DNA of 64,000 bases from Ferirhizobium litorale (GCA_030028905.1 JALDYZ010000012.1:94727-158726), one strand, 5' to 3'; shown: positions 27,429-41,048, counted from the first letter of the stretch. Numbers and translations are program-made. The notes: a model not told the origin generated them from the letters alone.

Positions 27429-29491
27429 GGCGCATGGTTCGTTCTCTCGACCGGGTCATCCGGCCCAAAAGCATCGCCGTCTTCGGCGGCAAGGAAGCAA
27501 GGCGCGTCATCGAGCAATGCGACAAGATGGGCTACCAGGGCGAGATCTGGCCTGTGCATCCGAAGCTCGACGAAATTTACGGGCGAAGGTGCTACCGCTC
27601 GGTTGCCGACCTTCCGGCAGCTCCCGATGCCTCCTTCGTCGGCGTCAACCGACAGCTGACCATCGACATCATCCGTGACCTCGCTGCCCGTGGTGCGGGC
27701 GGCGCGGTCTGCTATGCGTCCGGCTTCCGCGAAGCCATCAACGAACTGGCCGATGGCGACGACCTGCAGAAGGCGCTGGTGGAGGCCGCCGGCGACATGC
27801 CGATCATCGGCCCAAATTGCTACGGCCTGATCAACGCGCTGGACGGCGCCCTGCTCTGGCCCGACCAGCACGGCATGGCGCGCGTCGAACGAGGCGTCGC
27901 CATCCTGACGCAATCCTCCAACATCGCCTGCAACATCTCGATGCAGACGCGCGGCCTGCCGCTCGGCTACATCCTCACCGCCGGCAACCAGGCCCAGACG
28001 GGGCTTTCCGATCTCGCCTGCGCCGTGCTGGAGGATCCACGCGTCACCGCCGTCGGCATGCATATCGAAGGCTTCGACAGCATCCCGGCGCTCGAGCGGC
28101 TTGCCGCCCGCGCCCGCGAACTGAAGAAACCGGTTATTGCGCTGAAGGTCGGCAAGTCGGAGGCCGCCCGCCAGGCGACGGTGTCGCACACCGCCTCCCT
28201 CGCCGGCAACGATACCGTATCCTCGGCCGTCCTTGCGCGCCTCGGCATTGGCCGGGTCAACACCCTGCCGGAACTGGTCGAGACGCTGAAGCTGCTGCAC
28301 GTCCACGGGCCGCTCAAGAGCCACGACATCTCGTCGATGAGTTGCTCGGGCGGCGAGGCTTCGCTGATGGCCGATGCCGGCGTGGGCCGCAAGATCGTCT
28401 ATCGGGCGCTGAGGGAAGAGCAGCGCCAGCCATTGCGCGAAAGCCTCGGCGAGATGGTGACGATCGCCAACCCCCTCGACTACCACACCTTCGTCTGGGG
28501 CAACGCCGAGAAGCAGACCGCAGCCTTCACCGCGATGATGAAGGGCGACTATGCGCTGAACCTGCTGGTTCTCGACTTCCCGCGGCTCGACCGCTGCGAT
28601 CCGACGGACTGGGTGACCACCTGCAATGCGGTGATCGCCGCATCGAAGGCGACAGGGGCCCTTGCCGGCATCGTGGCGAGCCTTGGCGAAAACATGCCCG
28701 AGCAGTTTGCGGAGTCATTGATGCGCGACGGCGTGGTTCCGTTCAGCGGCATCGAGGAGGCGCTGGCCGCTGCCGAGATCGCCGCCGGGATCGGCGAGGC
28801 CTGGGCAAGGCCGGCGCCTGCGCCGCTGGTCGCCGCATCCTTCGAAGACGGGGAACTCGTCACATTGTCGGAAGCGGAGGCGAAGGCCGAACTGGCCGGC
28901 TTCGGCGTCAGGGTTCCGGAAGGACGCACCTGCACGACAGCCGAGGAAGCCGCTGCCGCTGCCGAGGCGATCGGCTATCCAGTGGTGCTCAAGGGGCTGG
29001 GCGTGGCCCACAAGACCGAAGCGGGCGCCGTCAAGCTCAACCTCGCCTCAAGCGAATCAGTGCTTGATGCGGCGCGGCTCATGGCGCCCATCGCCGCCGG
29101 ATTCCTTGTGGAAAAGATGGTCGCCAGGCCGGTCGCGGAACTGATCGTCGGTGCGATGCGCGATCCGGTCGCCGGACCGGTACTGACCATCGGCGCAGGC
29201 GGAATCCTGGTGGAATTGCTGGAAGACGCGGCTGTTTTGACCCTGCCGACGACGCGGGAGGCGATTTCCGATGCGATTGGCGGCCTGAAAACAAAAAAAC
29301 TGCTCGAGGGGTATCGTGGCGCGCCAAAGGGAGATATCGAGGCCCTCACCGACACCGTCGCATCAGCGGCAAATTATGTCGTTTCAAAGGCTTCAATGCT
29401 TGAGGAACTGGACATTAATCCTGTGATGGTTCTGCCAGACGGCCAGGGGGTCGTCGCCGCGGATGCTCTGATCAGGCGAAGGAGGAGGTAG
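27425..29491 (+). CDS. NDP-forming acyl-CoA synthetase (acetate--CoA ligase, ADP-forming type), alpha-beta fusion
   Basis: 688 residues. Order: CoA-binding Rossmann domain (RPKSIAVFGGKEARRV near the start), succinyl-CoA-ligase-like domains with the phosphorylated-His region (VSHTASLAGND near 255), and a C-terminal ATP-grasp domain from about 470 (VPEGRTCTTAEEA, then PVVLKGLGVAHKTEAGAVKLN). Such enzymes activate acids with ATP, giving ADP and phosphate. Within this operon it should make the CoA ester of gamma-butyrobetaine or carnitine, the role that CaiC plays in enterobacteria with an AMP-forming mechanism. The start overlaps the upstream stop. Confidence 0.9.
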   Translation: MRRMVRSLDRVIRPKSIAVFGGKEARRVIEQCDKMGYQGEIWPVHPKLDEIYGRRCYRSVADLPAAPDASFVGVNRQLTIDIIRDLAARGAGGAVCYASGFREAINELADGDDLQKALVEAAGDMPIIGPNCYGLINALDGALLWPDQHGMARVERGVAILTQSSNIACNISMQTRGLPLGYILTAGNQAQTGLSDLACAVLEDPRVTAVGMHIEGFDSIPALERLAARARELKKPVIALKVGKSEAARQATVSHTASLAGNDTVSSAVLARLGIGRVNTLPELVETLKLLHVHGPLKSHDISSMSCSGGEASLMADAGVGRKIVYRALREEQRQPLRESLGEMVTIANPLDYHTFVWGNAEKQTAAFTAMMKGDYALNLLVLDFPRLDRCDPTDWVTTCNAVIAASKATGALAGIVASLGENMPEQFAESLMRDGVVPFSGIEEALAAAEIAAGIGEAWARPAPAPLVAASFEDGELVTLSEAEAKAELAGFGVRVPEGRTCTTAEEAAAAAEAIGYPVVLKGLGVAHKTEAGAVKLNLASSESVLDAARLMAPIAAGFLVEKMVARPVAELIVGAMRDPVAGPVLTIGAGGILVELLEDAAVLTLPTTREAISDAIGGLKTKKLLEGYRGAPKGDIEALTDTVASAANYVVSKASMLEELDINPVMVLPDGQGVVAADALIRRRRR

Positions 29492-29494
29492 TAC

Positions 29495-30277
29495 ATGGAC
29501 AGCCCCATTCGCACCAGGCGCGTCGGCGGCATTCTGGAAGTGACAATCGATCGCCCGAAGGCCAACGCGATCGATCTCGTTACCAGCCGCATCATGGGCA
29601 AGATCTTTCAGGACTTTCGCGACGACCCGGAACTCCGGGTCGCGATCGTCACCGGCGCGGGAGAGAAGTTCTTCTGTCCGGGCTGGGATTTGAAGGCAGC
29701 CGCAGCTGGCGATGCTGTCGACGGCGACTACGGTGTCGGCGGCTTCGGCGGCATGCAGGAGCTTCGCGACCTCAACAAGCCGATCATTGCCGCGATCAAC
29801 GGCATCTGCTGCGGCGGCGGGTTGGAAATCGCGCTTTCGACCGACCTCATCCTTGCGGCCGAACACGCGACCTTCGCCCTGCCCGAGATTCGCTCCGGTA
29901 CCGTGGCCGACGCTGCCTCGATCAAGCTGCCGAAGCGCATCCCCTACCACATCGCCATGGACATGCTGCTGACCGGCAGGTGGCTCGACGCGCAGGAAGC
30001 CCATCGCTGGGGCTTCGTCAATGAGATCCTGCCGGCCGAAGGCCTGATGGATCGCGCCTGGGAACTGGCACGTCTACTGGAAAGCGGGCCGCCGCTGGTC
30101 TATGCCGCGATCAAGGAAATCGTTCGCGACGCGGAAGGTCTGGACTTCCCGACCGCAATGAACAAAATCACAAAGAGACAATACCGCTCGGTGGACGTAC
30201 TCTATTCGAGTGAAGACCAACTGGAAGGCGCCCGAGCCTTTGCCGAAAAACGCGATCCTGTCTGGAAAGGAAAGTAG
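29495..30277 (+). CDS. caiD: Carnitinyl-CoA dehydratase / enoyl-CoA hydratase (CaiD-like)
   Basis: 260 residues. Crotonase fold, strikingly like E. coli CaiD in several places: RPKANAID near the start, RVAIVTGAGEKFF and GWDLKAAA near residues 50-70, and the C-terminal SEDQLEGARAFAEKRDPVWKG. The oxyanion loop is NGICCGGGLEIAL. It should interconvert crotonobetainyl-CoA and carnitinyl-CoA. In CaiD the catalytic Glu residues lie in the 110-135 region; one is clear here in LPEIRSG. It starts three bases after the ligase gene, so the operon is tight. Confidence 0.92.
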   Translation: MDSPIRTRRVGGILEVTIDRPKANAIDLVTSRIMGKIFQDFRDDPELRVAIVTGAGEKFFCPGWDLKAAAAGDAVDGDYGVGGFGGMQELRDLNKPIIAAINGICCGGGLEIALSTDLILAAEHATFALPEIRSGTVADAASIKLPKRIPYHIAMDMLLTGRWLDAQEAHRWGFVNEILPAEGLMDRAWELARLLESGPPLVYAAIKEIVRDAEGLDFPTAMNKITKRQYRSVDVLYSSEDQLEGARAFAEKRDPVWKGK

Positions 30278-30416
30278 CGAAGAGAACCGACGTCGGGGCA
30301 TACTGGCAACCCCGCAGATGCAGGCCTGTCCACGCGAAGAGGAAATCGCGGGGGACGGCTCACACACCCATACCAAAAAACCAACAACGTCTCGATAACG
30401 AGGAGGTAGAAGGGGA

Positions 30417-32006
30417 ATGAACGACTTTACCAAATATCTCGCCGGCCGCGTCACCGCGGGTGGCATGAACCGCCGCGAATTCATGGGGCGCGCCATGGCC
30501 GCCGGCTTGACGCTGGCCGCCGCCAACAGCCTGTTTGCAGCCAGCGCAGAGGCGCAGGAACCCAAGCGGGGCGGCAACCTCAAGCTCGGCCTCGAAGGCG
30601 CTGCCACGACCGATTCGAAGGATCCGGCAAAGGCGCTCTCGCAGTTCATGTTCGTCGTCGGCCGCAACTGGGGCGACATGCTCGTCGAGTCCGACCCATC
30701 CACCGGCGCTCCCGTTCCCGCGCTGGCGGAATCCTGGGAACCGTCCGCAGATGCCTCCACCTGGACATTTAACATCCGCAAGGGCGTCAAGTTCCACGAT
30801 GGCAAGGAACTGACGATCGACGACGTCGTAAAGACCCTGCAGCGCCACACCGACGAAAAGTCGGAGTCCGGCGCGCTCGGCGTGATGAAATCGATCAAGG
30901 AGGTCAAGGCCGACGGCGACAAGCTCGTGCTGGTGCTGACGGAAGGCAACGCCGACATGCCGTTGCTCCTGACCGACTATCACCTCATCATCCAGCCGAA
31001 CGGCGGGATTGACGATCCTAATGCCATGATCGGCACCGGCCCCTACAAGGTGACGAGCTTCGAACCCGGCGTGCGCGCCACGTTCGAGCGCAACGCTGAC
31101 GACTGGCGCCAGGATCGCGGCTACGTGGATTCGATCGAAATGATCGCCATGAACGACGCCACCGCCCGAATTGCTGCGCTTTCGTCGGGCCAGGTGCACT
31201 ACATCAACCGCGTCGATCCGAAGACCGTCGACTTGCTGAAACGGGCACCGACCGTCGAGATCCTGAACACGTCCGGCCGCGGCCACTACGTGTTCATCAT
31301 GCACTGCGACACGGCGCCGTTCGACAACAACGACCTGCGGCTGGCGCTCAAATACGCCATGGACCGCGAGACCCTGGTGCAGAAGATCCTCGGCGGCTAC
31401 GGCAAGGTCGGAAACGACTTCCCGATCAACGAGACCTATGCCCTCTTCCCGGAAGGCATCGAACAGCGCGCCTATGATCCGGACAAGGCAGCCTTCCACT
31501 ACAAGAAGTCCGGCCACAGCGGCTCGGTGCTGCTGCGCACGTCGGACGTCGCCTTCCCGGGCGCCGTCGATGCCGCGGTTCTCTACCAGGAAAGCGCCAA
31601 GAAGGCGGGCATCAATATCGAGGTCAAGCGCGAGCCGGGCGACGGCTACTGGTCGAACGTCTGGAACGTCCAGCCCTTCTCGACCTCCTATTGGGGCGGC
31701 CGCCCGACCCAGGACCAGATGTATTCCACGGCCTATCTCTCCACGGCCGAGTGGAACGACACCCGCTTCAAGCGTCCGGACTTCGACAAAATGGTGCTGG
31801 AGGCCCGCTCCGAACTGGACAACGACAAGCGCAAGGAACTCTATCGCGAGATGGCGATGATGGTCCGCGACGAAGGCGGCGTGATCCTGCCGATGTTCAA
31901 CGACTTCGTGAACGCCTCGACCAAGCAGGTGAAGGGGTATGTCCACGATACCGGCAACGACATGTCGAACGGCTACGTCGCGACCCGCGTGTGGCTGGAA
32001 AGCTGA
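30417..32006 (+). CDS. ABC transporter substrate-binding protein, family 5 (dipeptide/DppA type)
   Basis: 529 residues. The N-terminus has a twin-arginine motif (NRREFMGRA at about 17-25) followed by a hydrophobic stretch ending ASAEAQE. The mature protein is an SBP_bac_5 member, with a conserved segment WTFNIRKGVKFHDGK near residue 115 and a DFPINETYA stretch in the second lobe. It begins the transport part of the carnitine cluster, 139 bases after the CaiD-like gene. The likely cargo is carnitine, gamma-butyrobetaine or a related betaine; this is inferred from location only, since most family members bind peptides. Confidence 0.9.
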   Translation: MNDFTKYLAGRVTAGGMNRREFMGRAMAAGLTLAAANSLFAASAEAQEPKRGGNLKLGLEGAATTDSKDPAKALSQFMFVVGRNWGDMLVESDPSTGAPVPALAESWEPSADASTWTFNIRKGVKFHDGKELTIDDVVKTLQRHTDEKSESGALGVMKSIKEVKADGDKLVLVLTEGNADMPLLLTDYHLIIQPNGGIDDPNAMIGTGPYKVTSFEPGVRATFERNADDWRQDRGYVDSIEMIAMNDATARIAALSSGQVHYINRVDPKTVDLLKRAPTVEILNTSGRGHYVFIMHCDTAPFDNNDLRLALKYAMDRETLVQKILGGYGKVGNDFPINETYALFPEGIEQRAYDPDKAAFHYKKSGHSGSVLLRTSDVAFPGAVDAAVLYQESAKKAGINIEVKREPGDGYWSNVWNVQPFSTSYWGGRPTQDQMYSTAYLSTAEWNDTRFKRPDFDKMVLEARSELDNDKRKELYREMAMMVRDEGGVILPMFNDFVNASTKQVKGYVHDTGNDMSNGYVATRVWLES

Positions 32007-32113
32007 GCTCTGAAACACCCGGGCTGCCTGGTGGCTCCGGCTGACATCGTCAATGAGGCTGCGGCCATGGTCGCGGCCTCTACCCGCCGTTTCAGAATGA
32101 AGATCTATCGCCC

Positions 32114-33121
32114 ATGACCCAATCGACCGAAACCGGCAAGACGTCCGGTTTGAGGTTCAAGGAGCGTAATCCGCTTCTCGCCCTCATCCTCGAAAGGCTC
32201 GGCCTCAGCGCCATCCTGCTGCTTGCCGTGTCGGTGCTCATTTTCTGCGGTGTGGAAGCCCTCCCGGGCGACTTCGCCACCACCTATCTCGGCCAGTCTG
32301 CGACGCCGCAGGCAGTCGCCAACATACGCGCCGACCTCGGCCTCGATCGGCCACTGTTTACCCGTTATTTCGATTGGCTCGGCGGTGCACTGCAGGGCGA
32401 TTTCGGAACATCCTGGGCCAGCAGGAACTCGGTCAGCGAGCAGATCGGCAATCGCCTCGGCAACTCGCTGTTCCTTGCGTTCTGCGCGGCGGCGATTTCG
32501 ATCCCCCTGGCGATCCTGCTTGGCATGGTGGCGGTCCACTATCGCAACCGCTTCGCTGATCGCCTGATCAACGTCGTCTCGCTCGCGGCGATCTCGCTGC
32601 CGGAGTTTTTCATCGGCTACCTGCTGATCCTGCTTTTTGCCGTCAATCTCGGCGTCGCTACCTTCCCGGCCACCGTGCATGAGGGGATGTCGATCACCCA
32701 GCGGCTATCGGCGATCGCGTTGCCGACTGCCACCCTGGTTCTCATCGTACTCGCTTACATGATGCGCATGACCCGGGCAGCTATCCTCTCGGTCATGTCG
32801 TCGGCCTACATGGAGACAGCCGAGTTGAAGGGTGTCGGCGCCTTCCGGGCGATCATCAAGCACGCCGCTCCGAACGCGATTGCCCCAATCGTCAACGTCG
32901 TTGCCCTCAACCTCGCCTATCTGGTTGTCGGCGTCGTCGTCGTCGAGGTGGTCTTCGTTTATCCGGGCATGGGCCAGTACATGGTCGATGCAGTGACCGT
33001 GCGCGACATGCCGGTGGTGCAGGCCTGCGGCCTGATCTTCGCCGCCGTCTACATCCTGCTGAACATGCTGGCCGACATCATCGCGATCGTCGCCAATCCG
33101 AGACTGAGGCATCCGCGATGA
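32114..33121 (+). CDS. ABC transporter permease, DppB type
   Basis: 335 residues with six predicted helices and an N-terminal extension of about 25 polar residues. The DppB pattern is clear: a first helix then EALPGDFATTYLG, the EAA loop (METAELKGVGAFRAIIKHAAPNA near residue 235), and the VVVVEVVFVYPGMGQ segment. Its stop overlaps the start of the next permease by four bases. Confidence 0.93.
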   Translation: MTQSTETGKTSGLRFKERNPLLALILERLGLSAILLLAVSVLIFCGVEALPGDFATTYLGQSATPQAVANIRADLGLDRPLFTRYFDWLGGALQGDFGTSWASRNSVSEQIGNRLGNSLFLAFCAAAISIPLAILLGMVAVHYRNRFADRLINVVSLAAISLPEFFIGYLLILLFAVNLGVATFPATVHEGMSITQRLSAIALPTATLVLIVLAYMMRMTRAAILSVMSSAYMETAELKGVGAFRAIIKHAAPNAIAPIVNVVALNLAYLVVGVVVVEVVFVYPGMGQYMVDAVTVRDMPVVQACGLIFAAVYILLNMLADIIAIVANPRLRHPR

Positions 33122-33945
33122 GAGCAAGAGACATTCCATTCAGCGCCTGGATCGGCATCTTCGGCATCGCCATCGCCTTCCTTGCCGCCGTCTTTGCCCC
33201 GCTGCTCGCCCCCTATGGAGAGACGGAAATCGTCGGTTCGGTCTGGGAGCCCATGGGCGGCGCCTTCTTCTTTGGCACCGACAATCTCGGTCGCGACATC
33301 CTCTCGCGCCTGATCTATGGCGCCCGCACCACGCTCTTCGTGGCGCTGGCGGCAACCGTGATCTCGTTCTCGCTGGGTATCTTCCTGAGCTTCACCGCGG
33401 CGGTCTCGCGCGGGATCATCGACCTTACCTTCTCACGGTTCAACGACCTGATGATGTCGATCCCGACGCTTATCTTCGCGCTGGTGGTGCTGGCGGTATT
33501 GCCGCAGAACCTGTTGATCCTGATCCTCGTCATGGCGGTGCTCGATTCGACCCGTGTCTACCGTCTCGGCCGTGCCGTCGCCCTCGACGTGGCGGTCATG
33601 GAGTTCGTCGAGGCGGCGCGCCTGCGCGGCGAAGGCAAGATGTGGATCATCTTCCGCGAGATCCTCCCCAACACGCTCTCGCCACTGCTGGCGGAGTTCG
33701 GCCTGCGCTTCGCATTCGCCATCCTGTTCCTGTCGACGCTTTCCTTCCTCGGACTAGGCATTCAGCCGCCCTCCGCGGACTGGGGCGGCATGGTGAAGGA
33801 CAACAAGGACGGAATCATCTTCGGCATCTCCGCGGCGCTGGTGCCGGGTACGGCGATTGCCGTCATTGCCGTCTGTGTCAATCTGGTGGTCGACTGGCTG
33901 TTGCGGCGCACCTCAAGCCTCAAGGGGGGACGGGGCGATGCCTGA
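33118..33945 (+). CDS. ABC transporter permease, DppC type
   Basis: 275 residues, six predicted helices. It shows the DppC hallmarks FFGTDNLGRDILSRLIYGARTTL near residue 45 and an EAA loop (FVEAARLRGEGKMWIIFREILPN near 160). Pairs with the DppB-type permease; start and stop are coupled to its neighbours at both ends. Confidence 0.93.
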   Translation: MRARDIPFSAWIGIFGIAIAFLAAVFAPLLAPYGETEIVGSVWEPMGGAFFFGTDNLGRDILSRLIYGARTTLFVALAATVISFSLGIFLSFTAAVSRGIIDLTFSRFNDLMMSIPTLIFALVVLAVLPQNLLILILVMAVLDSTRVYRLGRAVALDVAVMEFVEAARLRGEGKMWIIFREILPNTLSPLLAEFGLRFAFAILFLSTLSFLGLGIQPPSADWGGMVKDNKDGIIFGISAALVPGTAIAVIAVCVNLVVDWLLRRTSSLKGGRGDA

Positions 33946-35569
33946 GCTTCTTTCGGTCAAGAACCTGAAAATCGAGGCGACCAGCTATCCGCCCGGCGAA
34001 CCGCCGAAGCGGGTGACGCTTGTCGATGGCGTTTCCTTCGATCTCCAGAAGGGCAAGGTGCTGGGCCTCATTGGCGAGTCAGGCGCCGGCAAGTCGACCA
34101 TCGGCCTGTCGGCCCTCGCCTACGGCCGCGGTGGCGCGGAGATCACCGGCGGCGAGGTCCTGCTCGATGGCAGCGATATCCTGAAGCTCGGCAAGTCCGG
34201 CATCCGCTCCGTGCGCGGCGCCCGCGTCTGCTACGTGGCCCAGTCGGCAGCCGCCGCCTTCAATCCGTCCCACCGGCTCGGCGACCAAGTGGTCGAGGCA
34301 TCGCTGCACCACGGCCTGATGACGGCCGAGGAAGCCCGCAAGCGCGCCAACTACCTGTTCCGGGTGCTTGGCCTGCCGAACCCGGATACGTTTGGCGACC
34401 GCTATCCCCACCAGGTGTCGGGCGGCCAGTTGCAGCGGGCCATGACCGCGATGGCGCTGTGTCCGAACCCCGAACTCATCGTTTTCGACGAGCCGACCAC
34501 TGCGCTCGACGTGACCACGCAGATCGATGTGCTGGCGGCGATCAAGCACGCCATCGAGGAGACGCACACGGCGGCGCTCTATATCACCCACGACCTTGCG
34601 GTGGTCGCGCAGATCTCCGACGACATCATGGTGCTGCGCCATGGCAAGACGGTGGAATACGGAACTGCCCAGCAGATCATCGAGGCGCCGCAGGAGGAAT
34701 ACACCCGGGCGCTGGTCAACGTCCGCCAGGCACAGCGTTCGGAGGCGGCTGACCAGTCGATCCCGCAGTTGACGGTCGAGAATGTCACCGCCGGCTATCC
34801 GAACGGCTTCAAGGTGTTGTTCGATGTATCGCTGCACGTGCCGAAGGGGCAAACGCTGGCCATCGTCGGCGAAAGCGGTTCGGGCAAATCGACTCTTGCG
34901 CGCGTCATCACCGGCCTGCTGCCGCCGCTTGCCGGCAATGTGATCTTTGACGGCAAGCCGCTGCCGCCCGCCCTCAAGGATCGCTCGCGCGACGAACTTC
35001 GGCGCATCCAGCTCATCTACCAGATGGCCGACACGGCCATGAACCCGCGCCAGACGGTACGCGACATTATCGGCCGACCGCTGACCTTCTACTTCGGCCT
35101 GCGCGGCGAGGCGAAGACGGCGCGCGTCAAGGAACTGCTGGAAGAGATCGAGATGGGCACCGGCTTCATTGATCGCTATCCAGCCGAGCTTTCTGGCGGC
35201 CAGAAGCAGCGCGTCGCAATCGCCCGCGCACTGGCCGCGAAACCGGAGCTCATCCTGTGCGACGAGCCGACCTCGGCGCTCGACCCCCTGGTGGCCGAAG
35301 GTATCCTGAAGCTTCTGATGCGGCTGCAGGAGGAGACCCAGGTCTCCTACATGTTCATCACCCACGACATCGCCATCGTGCGGGCGATCGCCGATTCCGT
35401 CGCGGTAATGCATCGCGGCCGGCTGGTGCGCTTCGGCCCGAAGTCGAAAGTGTTGTCGCCACCCTTCGACGACTACACCGACCTGCTCCTGAAGTCGGTT
35501 CCGGAAATGGAACTCGGCTGGCTGGAGAAGGTATTGACGACACGCCGGATGGAAAGCGCCGGCAACTGA
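33938..35569 (+). CDS. ABC transporter ATP-binding protein, fused DppD-DppF
   Basis: 543 residues holding two complete ATPase domains. First: Walker A GESGAGKST near 45-53, signature VSGGQLQRAM, Walker B IVFDEPTTALD. Second: GESGSGKST near 310, LSGGQKQRVA, ILCDEPTSALD. Dipeptide importers normally use two separate ATPases; a single fused chain is common in rhizobia. The ATG at 33938 overlaps the preceding gene by eight bases, with a strong purine-rich ribosome site inside it. It completes the transporter and ends the carnitine cluster. Confidence 0.93.
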   Translation: MPELLSVKNLKIEATSYPPGEPPKRVTLVDGVSFDLQKGKVLGLIGESGAGKSTIGLSALAYGRGGAEITGGEVLLDGSDILKLGKSGIRSVRGARVCYVAQSAAAAFNPSHRLGDQVVEASLHHGLMTAEEARKRANYLFRVLGLPNPDTFGDRYPHQVSGGQLQRAMTAMALCPNPELIVFDEPTTALDVTTQIDVLAAIKHAIEETHTAALYITHDLAVVAQISDDIMVLRHGKTVEYGTAQQIIEAPQEEYTRALVNVRQAQRSEAADQSIPQLTVENVTAGYPNGFKVLFDVSLHVPKGQTLAIVGESGSGKSTLARVITGLLPPLAGNVIFDGKPLPPALKDRSRDELRRIQLIYQMADTAMNPRQTVRDIIGRPLTFYFGLRGEAKTARVKELLEEIEMGTGFIDRYPAELSGGQKQRVAIARALAAKPELILCDEPTSALDPLVAEGILKLLMRLQEETQVSYMFITHDIAIVRAIADSVAVMHRGRLVRFGPKSKVLSPPFDDYTDLLLKSVPEMELGWLEKVLTTRRMESAGN

Positions 35570-35602
35570 CCGGCTCGCCGGCCGAACCCACCTGCCCGGC
35601 CT

Positions 35603-36019
35603 TCAGCGGCCCGTCCTCTTGTTCCTGCTCAGGGCAAGCAGCGCCTCGAGTGCCCGATCCGCCTGTGCGCTCGGCACGAAGACGTGGTCGTGATGGTAGG
35701 CAGCGAGGACATTGGCGCTGATGCCGTGGCGCGCCAGCTCTGTCGCGACCGCCGCCGTCAGGCCGACCGCTTCCAGCGACGAGTGCACGGCGAGCGTGAT
35801 GCATTGCATCGGCGCGCTGGCGACAAGGCCGCGGTCGAGCGCGGTGTCCCGTGGCAGGATCAGCGTCACCCCCTCCGCCTCCCGGAAGGTCCCGAGCGGT
35901 TCAAGAGCGAGGTAGATCGACACCTCGTCCGTGGGCACGGTCGCAAAGACGTAGTCGACTGGAATCAACTCCGGCGTCATCTCCGCCAGCAGCGTATCGA
36001 GGTCGCTGATCCCTCTCAT
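35603..36019 (-). CDS. ACT-domain protein (ACT_7-like)
   Basis: 138 residues with an N-terminal half of unknown fold and a C-terminal ACT domain (LAVHSSLEAVGLTAAVATELARHGISANVLAAYHHDHVFVP region at about 80-120). ACT domains bind amino acids or other small ligands. These stand-alone proteins are widespread and their role is unknown. The ATG at 36019 is chosen because the family start MRGISDL-like pattern occurs there; the gene is separated by 13 bases from the esterase gene upstream, which probably shares its promoter. Confidence 0.85.
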   Translation of the reverse strand: MRGISDLDTLLAEMTPELIPVDYVFATVPTDEVSIYLALEPLGTFREAEGVTLILPRDTALDRGLVASAPMQCITLAVHSSLEAVGLTAAVATELARHGISANVLAAYHHDHVFVPSAQADRALEALLALSRNKRTGR

Positions 36020-36032
36020 GAGATTGTACCCG

Positions 36033-36965
36033 CTACAACGTCCCCGCCAGGCGGCTGAGTGCGACACAGAGTGCGCTGAAACCATCCCGGGCGCCGTCGC
36101 TCATCGAGCGTGCCCGCAGCCAGGCATGGACCATCTGCGGTTCCTCGCGAAACCAGACGTCGATGCCCGCTTCCAGCAGCCGCGCCGCGTATTTCCTGCC
36201 GTCGTCGCGCAAGGGATCGAAGTGCGCCACCGTGATGAAGGTTGGCGGCAGGCCGCGAAAATCGTCCTCCAGCAACGGAAAGGCGATCCGATCGTCCTCG
36301 GGAGCCTTCAGCACCGAGCGGTAGTAGGCGACGTCAACAGTGGACAGACCCGGAGCCTCGGCCATGTCCACATAGGAACCGGAAACCAGGTCACCTCCAA
36401 GAGCAGGGTAGATCAGCGCCTGCCCAGCCACGCCTTGCCAACCCTCGTCCCTCGCCTGCAAGGTCAGTCCCGCCGCGAGATTGCCGCCAGCGCTGTCGCC
36501 GACCAGCACGACCTTTCGTCCGTCGGCAAGCAGCGACAGCAGCACGTCACGGCAGTCTTCGGTCTGCGCCGGCCACACGTGTTCCGGCGCCAACCGGTAG
36601 TCGACAGCGACGAGTTCGGCCCCGACCCTGTCGGCAATCTCGGCGCAGATCGCGTCATGGCTCTCCAGCGAGCCGACGACAAAACCCCCGCCGTGGATAT
36701 AGAGGAGCACAGTTTCCGTGCGCACATCCGCCGGCCGGTACCGGCGGACCGGTACCCGTCCCTCTATGAGGTCGTCCTTATTTGTCAGCCCCTCGGGCAG
36801 CGGCGGGGAAAACTCGGCGCAGAGCGCATCATAGAAACGACGTTGTTCGGCGATCGTGGCATTGACCGCATCGGCGGGATAGAACTGATCGCAGCGATCA
36901 AGAAAGGTAAGGATACCTTCCTCGCTGGGCATTGGTCTCGATAGCGCTTCCTGAAGCTGCGACAT
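36033..36965 (-). CDS. Alpha/beta hydrolase, hormone-sensitive-lipase family esterase
   Basis: 310 residues. The HSL-family oxyanion motif HGGGF is near residue 80 and the nucleophile elbow GDSAGG near 150; the catalytic Asp and His follow in FDPLRDDGRKYA near 250 and MVHAWL near 280. These enzymes hydrolyse short-chain esters. The ATG at 36965 has AGGGGAG just upstream; a longer open frame has no supporting features. It precedes the ACT-domain gene on the same strand. Confidence 0.93.
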   Translation of the reverse strand: MSQLQEALSRPMPSEEGILTFLDRCDQFYPADAVNATIAEQRRFYDALCAEFSPPLPEGLTNKDDLIEGRVPVRRYRPADVRTETVLLYIHGGGFVVGSLESHDAICAEIADRVGAELVAVDYRLAPEHVWPAQTEDCRDVLLSLLADGRKVVLVGDSAGGNLAAGLTLQARDEGWQGVAGQALIYPALGGDLVSGSYVDMAEAPGLSTVDVAYYRSVLKAPEDDRIAFPLLEDDFRGLPPTFITVAHFDPLRDDGRKYAARLLEAGIDVWFREEPQMVHAWLRARSMSDGARDGFSALCVALSRLAGTL

Positions 36966-37174
36966 CCGGCTCCCCTTGTTTGCTGTCCCGGAATACGGGT
37001 CTCCCAACAGCGACCGCGCTGCCCTTCCGCTGTTCGATTTCGATTCACAAACAGGCAGATGCATTCGTAAGCTGAATCACTTTCACATGCACTTCAATCA
37101 TTCTTGCAAGGACTCGATTGCGGTTTACAGGCCGATGCGATCCGGACCTGCAATGCACGGACCATCATGCGCGA

Positions 37175-37199
37175 AAGGGCGGATCGATGACCCGCCCTT
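37175..37199 (-). terminator. Weak terminator-like hairpin after metH
   Basis: An 8-bp stem (37175-37182 with 37192-37199), 9-base loop, and on the minus strand a short T-run. It lies 29 bases past the metH stop. Confidence 0.5.
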
Positions 37200-37227
37200 C
37201 AACGTTTTACCTGCGGCCACTAGCCGC

Positions 37228-41004
<3,777 letters not shown>

Positions 41005-41048
41005 GTGCGAACTCCTTATCCAATTTGCGACAGTATAGGTCAGGGTTC

